Shown here: positions 62,462 to 62,752 of the stretch, in pieces | Layout: the number at the start of each line of letters is the position of its first letter | Position numbering within the stretch: position 1 is the stretch's first letter | Origin: Prevotella heparinolytica | GTDB taxonomy: Bacteria; Bacteroidota; Bacteroidia; Bacteroidales; Bacteroidaceae | DNA length: 62,752 nucleotides | Reading direction: 5' to 3' | NCBI RefSeq assembly: GCF_004342845.1 | Contig: NZ_SLXB01000023.1 | Span: forward strand, 1-62,752 | Notes under the pieces: model-generated | Seen by the model: only the letters and a program-made list of their open reading frames with translations | Told to the model about the DNA's origin: nothing | Databases searched by the model: none | Program-made: the position numbers and the translations under genes

Positions 62462-62625
62462 TGTTTAAATTTTACCCTGCATTGTTTTGGAAGTTATTTT
62501 TGAGGATGCTTTTCTGTTTTCATGAGGAGCATAGCGGGCTATACGACGGGCGAGAAGAGGAAAACAGACCGAGAATAGCCTCAAAACAAGCCGGGTAAAA
62601 AAACTTTTTAAGGGAAATTTAAACA
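62462..62625. repeat. Extended imperfect inverted repeat upstream of the window end
   Basis: Paired segments nest around about 62540: TGTTTAAATTT (62462-62472) with 62615-62625, TTGTTTTG (62482-62489) with 62582-62589, and CTGTTTTC (62514-62521) with 62560-62567. The layout can form a long cruciform or RNA hairpin. Confidence 0.7.
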
Positions 62626-62752
62626 GGCTCTAAATCTTTTCTTTAAATTTGCAAAATCACTAGTGGGCACTTTAAATTAAACATCGTTCTTTGAAATCTT
62701 TGATAATCGCATAGTTATGTATCTTTTTGTAGCGTGACGATTTGAATTGAAA
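62626..62752 (+). promoter_or_regulatory. Leader/promoter region, possibly of an rRNA operon beyond the edge
   Basis: TAAATTTG (62644-62651) is a -7 element read rightward. GTTCTTTGAAAT (62686-62697) resembles the boxA-like leader element of Bacteroidetes rRNA operons. No rRNA sequence is inside the window. The assignment is an inference. Confidence 0.4.

Noticed and set aside
62626..62752. 16S rRNA gene inside the window
   Set aside because: The conserved 16S 5' sequence is not reached before the window ends.

Overview
The window reads as a chromosomal segment of a Bacteroides species. The evidence is several promoters of the Bacteroides primary-sigma type (TTTG, 19-20 bp, TAnnTTTG), a UpxY-type antiterminator heading a large capsular polysaccharide operon, a BtuG/BtuB vitamin B12 uptake locus under a cobalamin riboswitch, and Bacteroidetes-type envelope proteins. 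The exact species cannot be fixed from the sequence alone.

Layout. 1-12.4 kb is mostly housekeeping: a double-HTH protein, dnaK, a META-domain lipoprotein, a carboxynorspermidine dehydrogenase-like gene, bcp, recA, tRNA-Arg(TCT), a 22-bp tandem repeat block, then the B12 operon (btuB, btuG, btuF, btuC, read leftward; no ATPase gene beside it). 12.4-13.8 kb holds a compact three-gene unit with its own promoter: a small acidic protein, a SecB-like chaperone and a putative ADP-ribosyltransferase. It resembles toxin-antitoxin-chaperone (TAC/CmdTAC-type) defence modules and is the strongest candidate here for an under-described system.

13.9-46.5 kb is one leftward, AT-rich capsule operon of 31 genes, upxY to wbuC. 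It starts with upxY and fnlA-C-B (UDP-L-FucNAc). Next come pse genes for pseudaminic acid (B, C, F, G, H, I) with an acyl carrier protein, an AMP-dependent ligase and a FabG-like reductase inserted. Then comes a CDP-sugar branch (rfbF, rfbG, a split transketolase, two SDRs, an NDP-hexose 2,3-dehydratase and a Gfo/Idh/MocA oxidoreductase) that I read as making a two-carbon-branched dideoxy sugar. It ends with Wzx, Wzy, glycosyltransferases, a GT42-like protein, an Asp-box propeller, a WbuB-like transferase, a PglC-like initiating transferase, an acyltransferase, a PIG-L deacetylase and WbuC. No Wza/Wzc exporter and no UpxZ gene lie in the locus.

46.5-48.3 kb is a scarred region with a small putative DNA-binding protein, short repeats and fused remnants of a toprim primase and an amidase. 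48.3-62.4 kb returns to core-like genes: hipA/hipB, a carboxyltransferase-type protein with an eroded biotin domain, an M16 peptidase, a TRIC/UPF0126 membrane protein, a UDP-GlcNAc 2-epimerase, a DUF5686-type outer-membrane protein, rarA and two envelope proteins of unknown function. The last 380 bases carry an extended inverted repeat and a leader that looks like the start of an rRNA operon lying beyond the edge.
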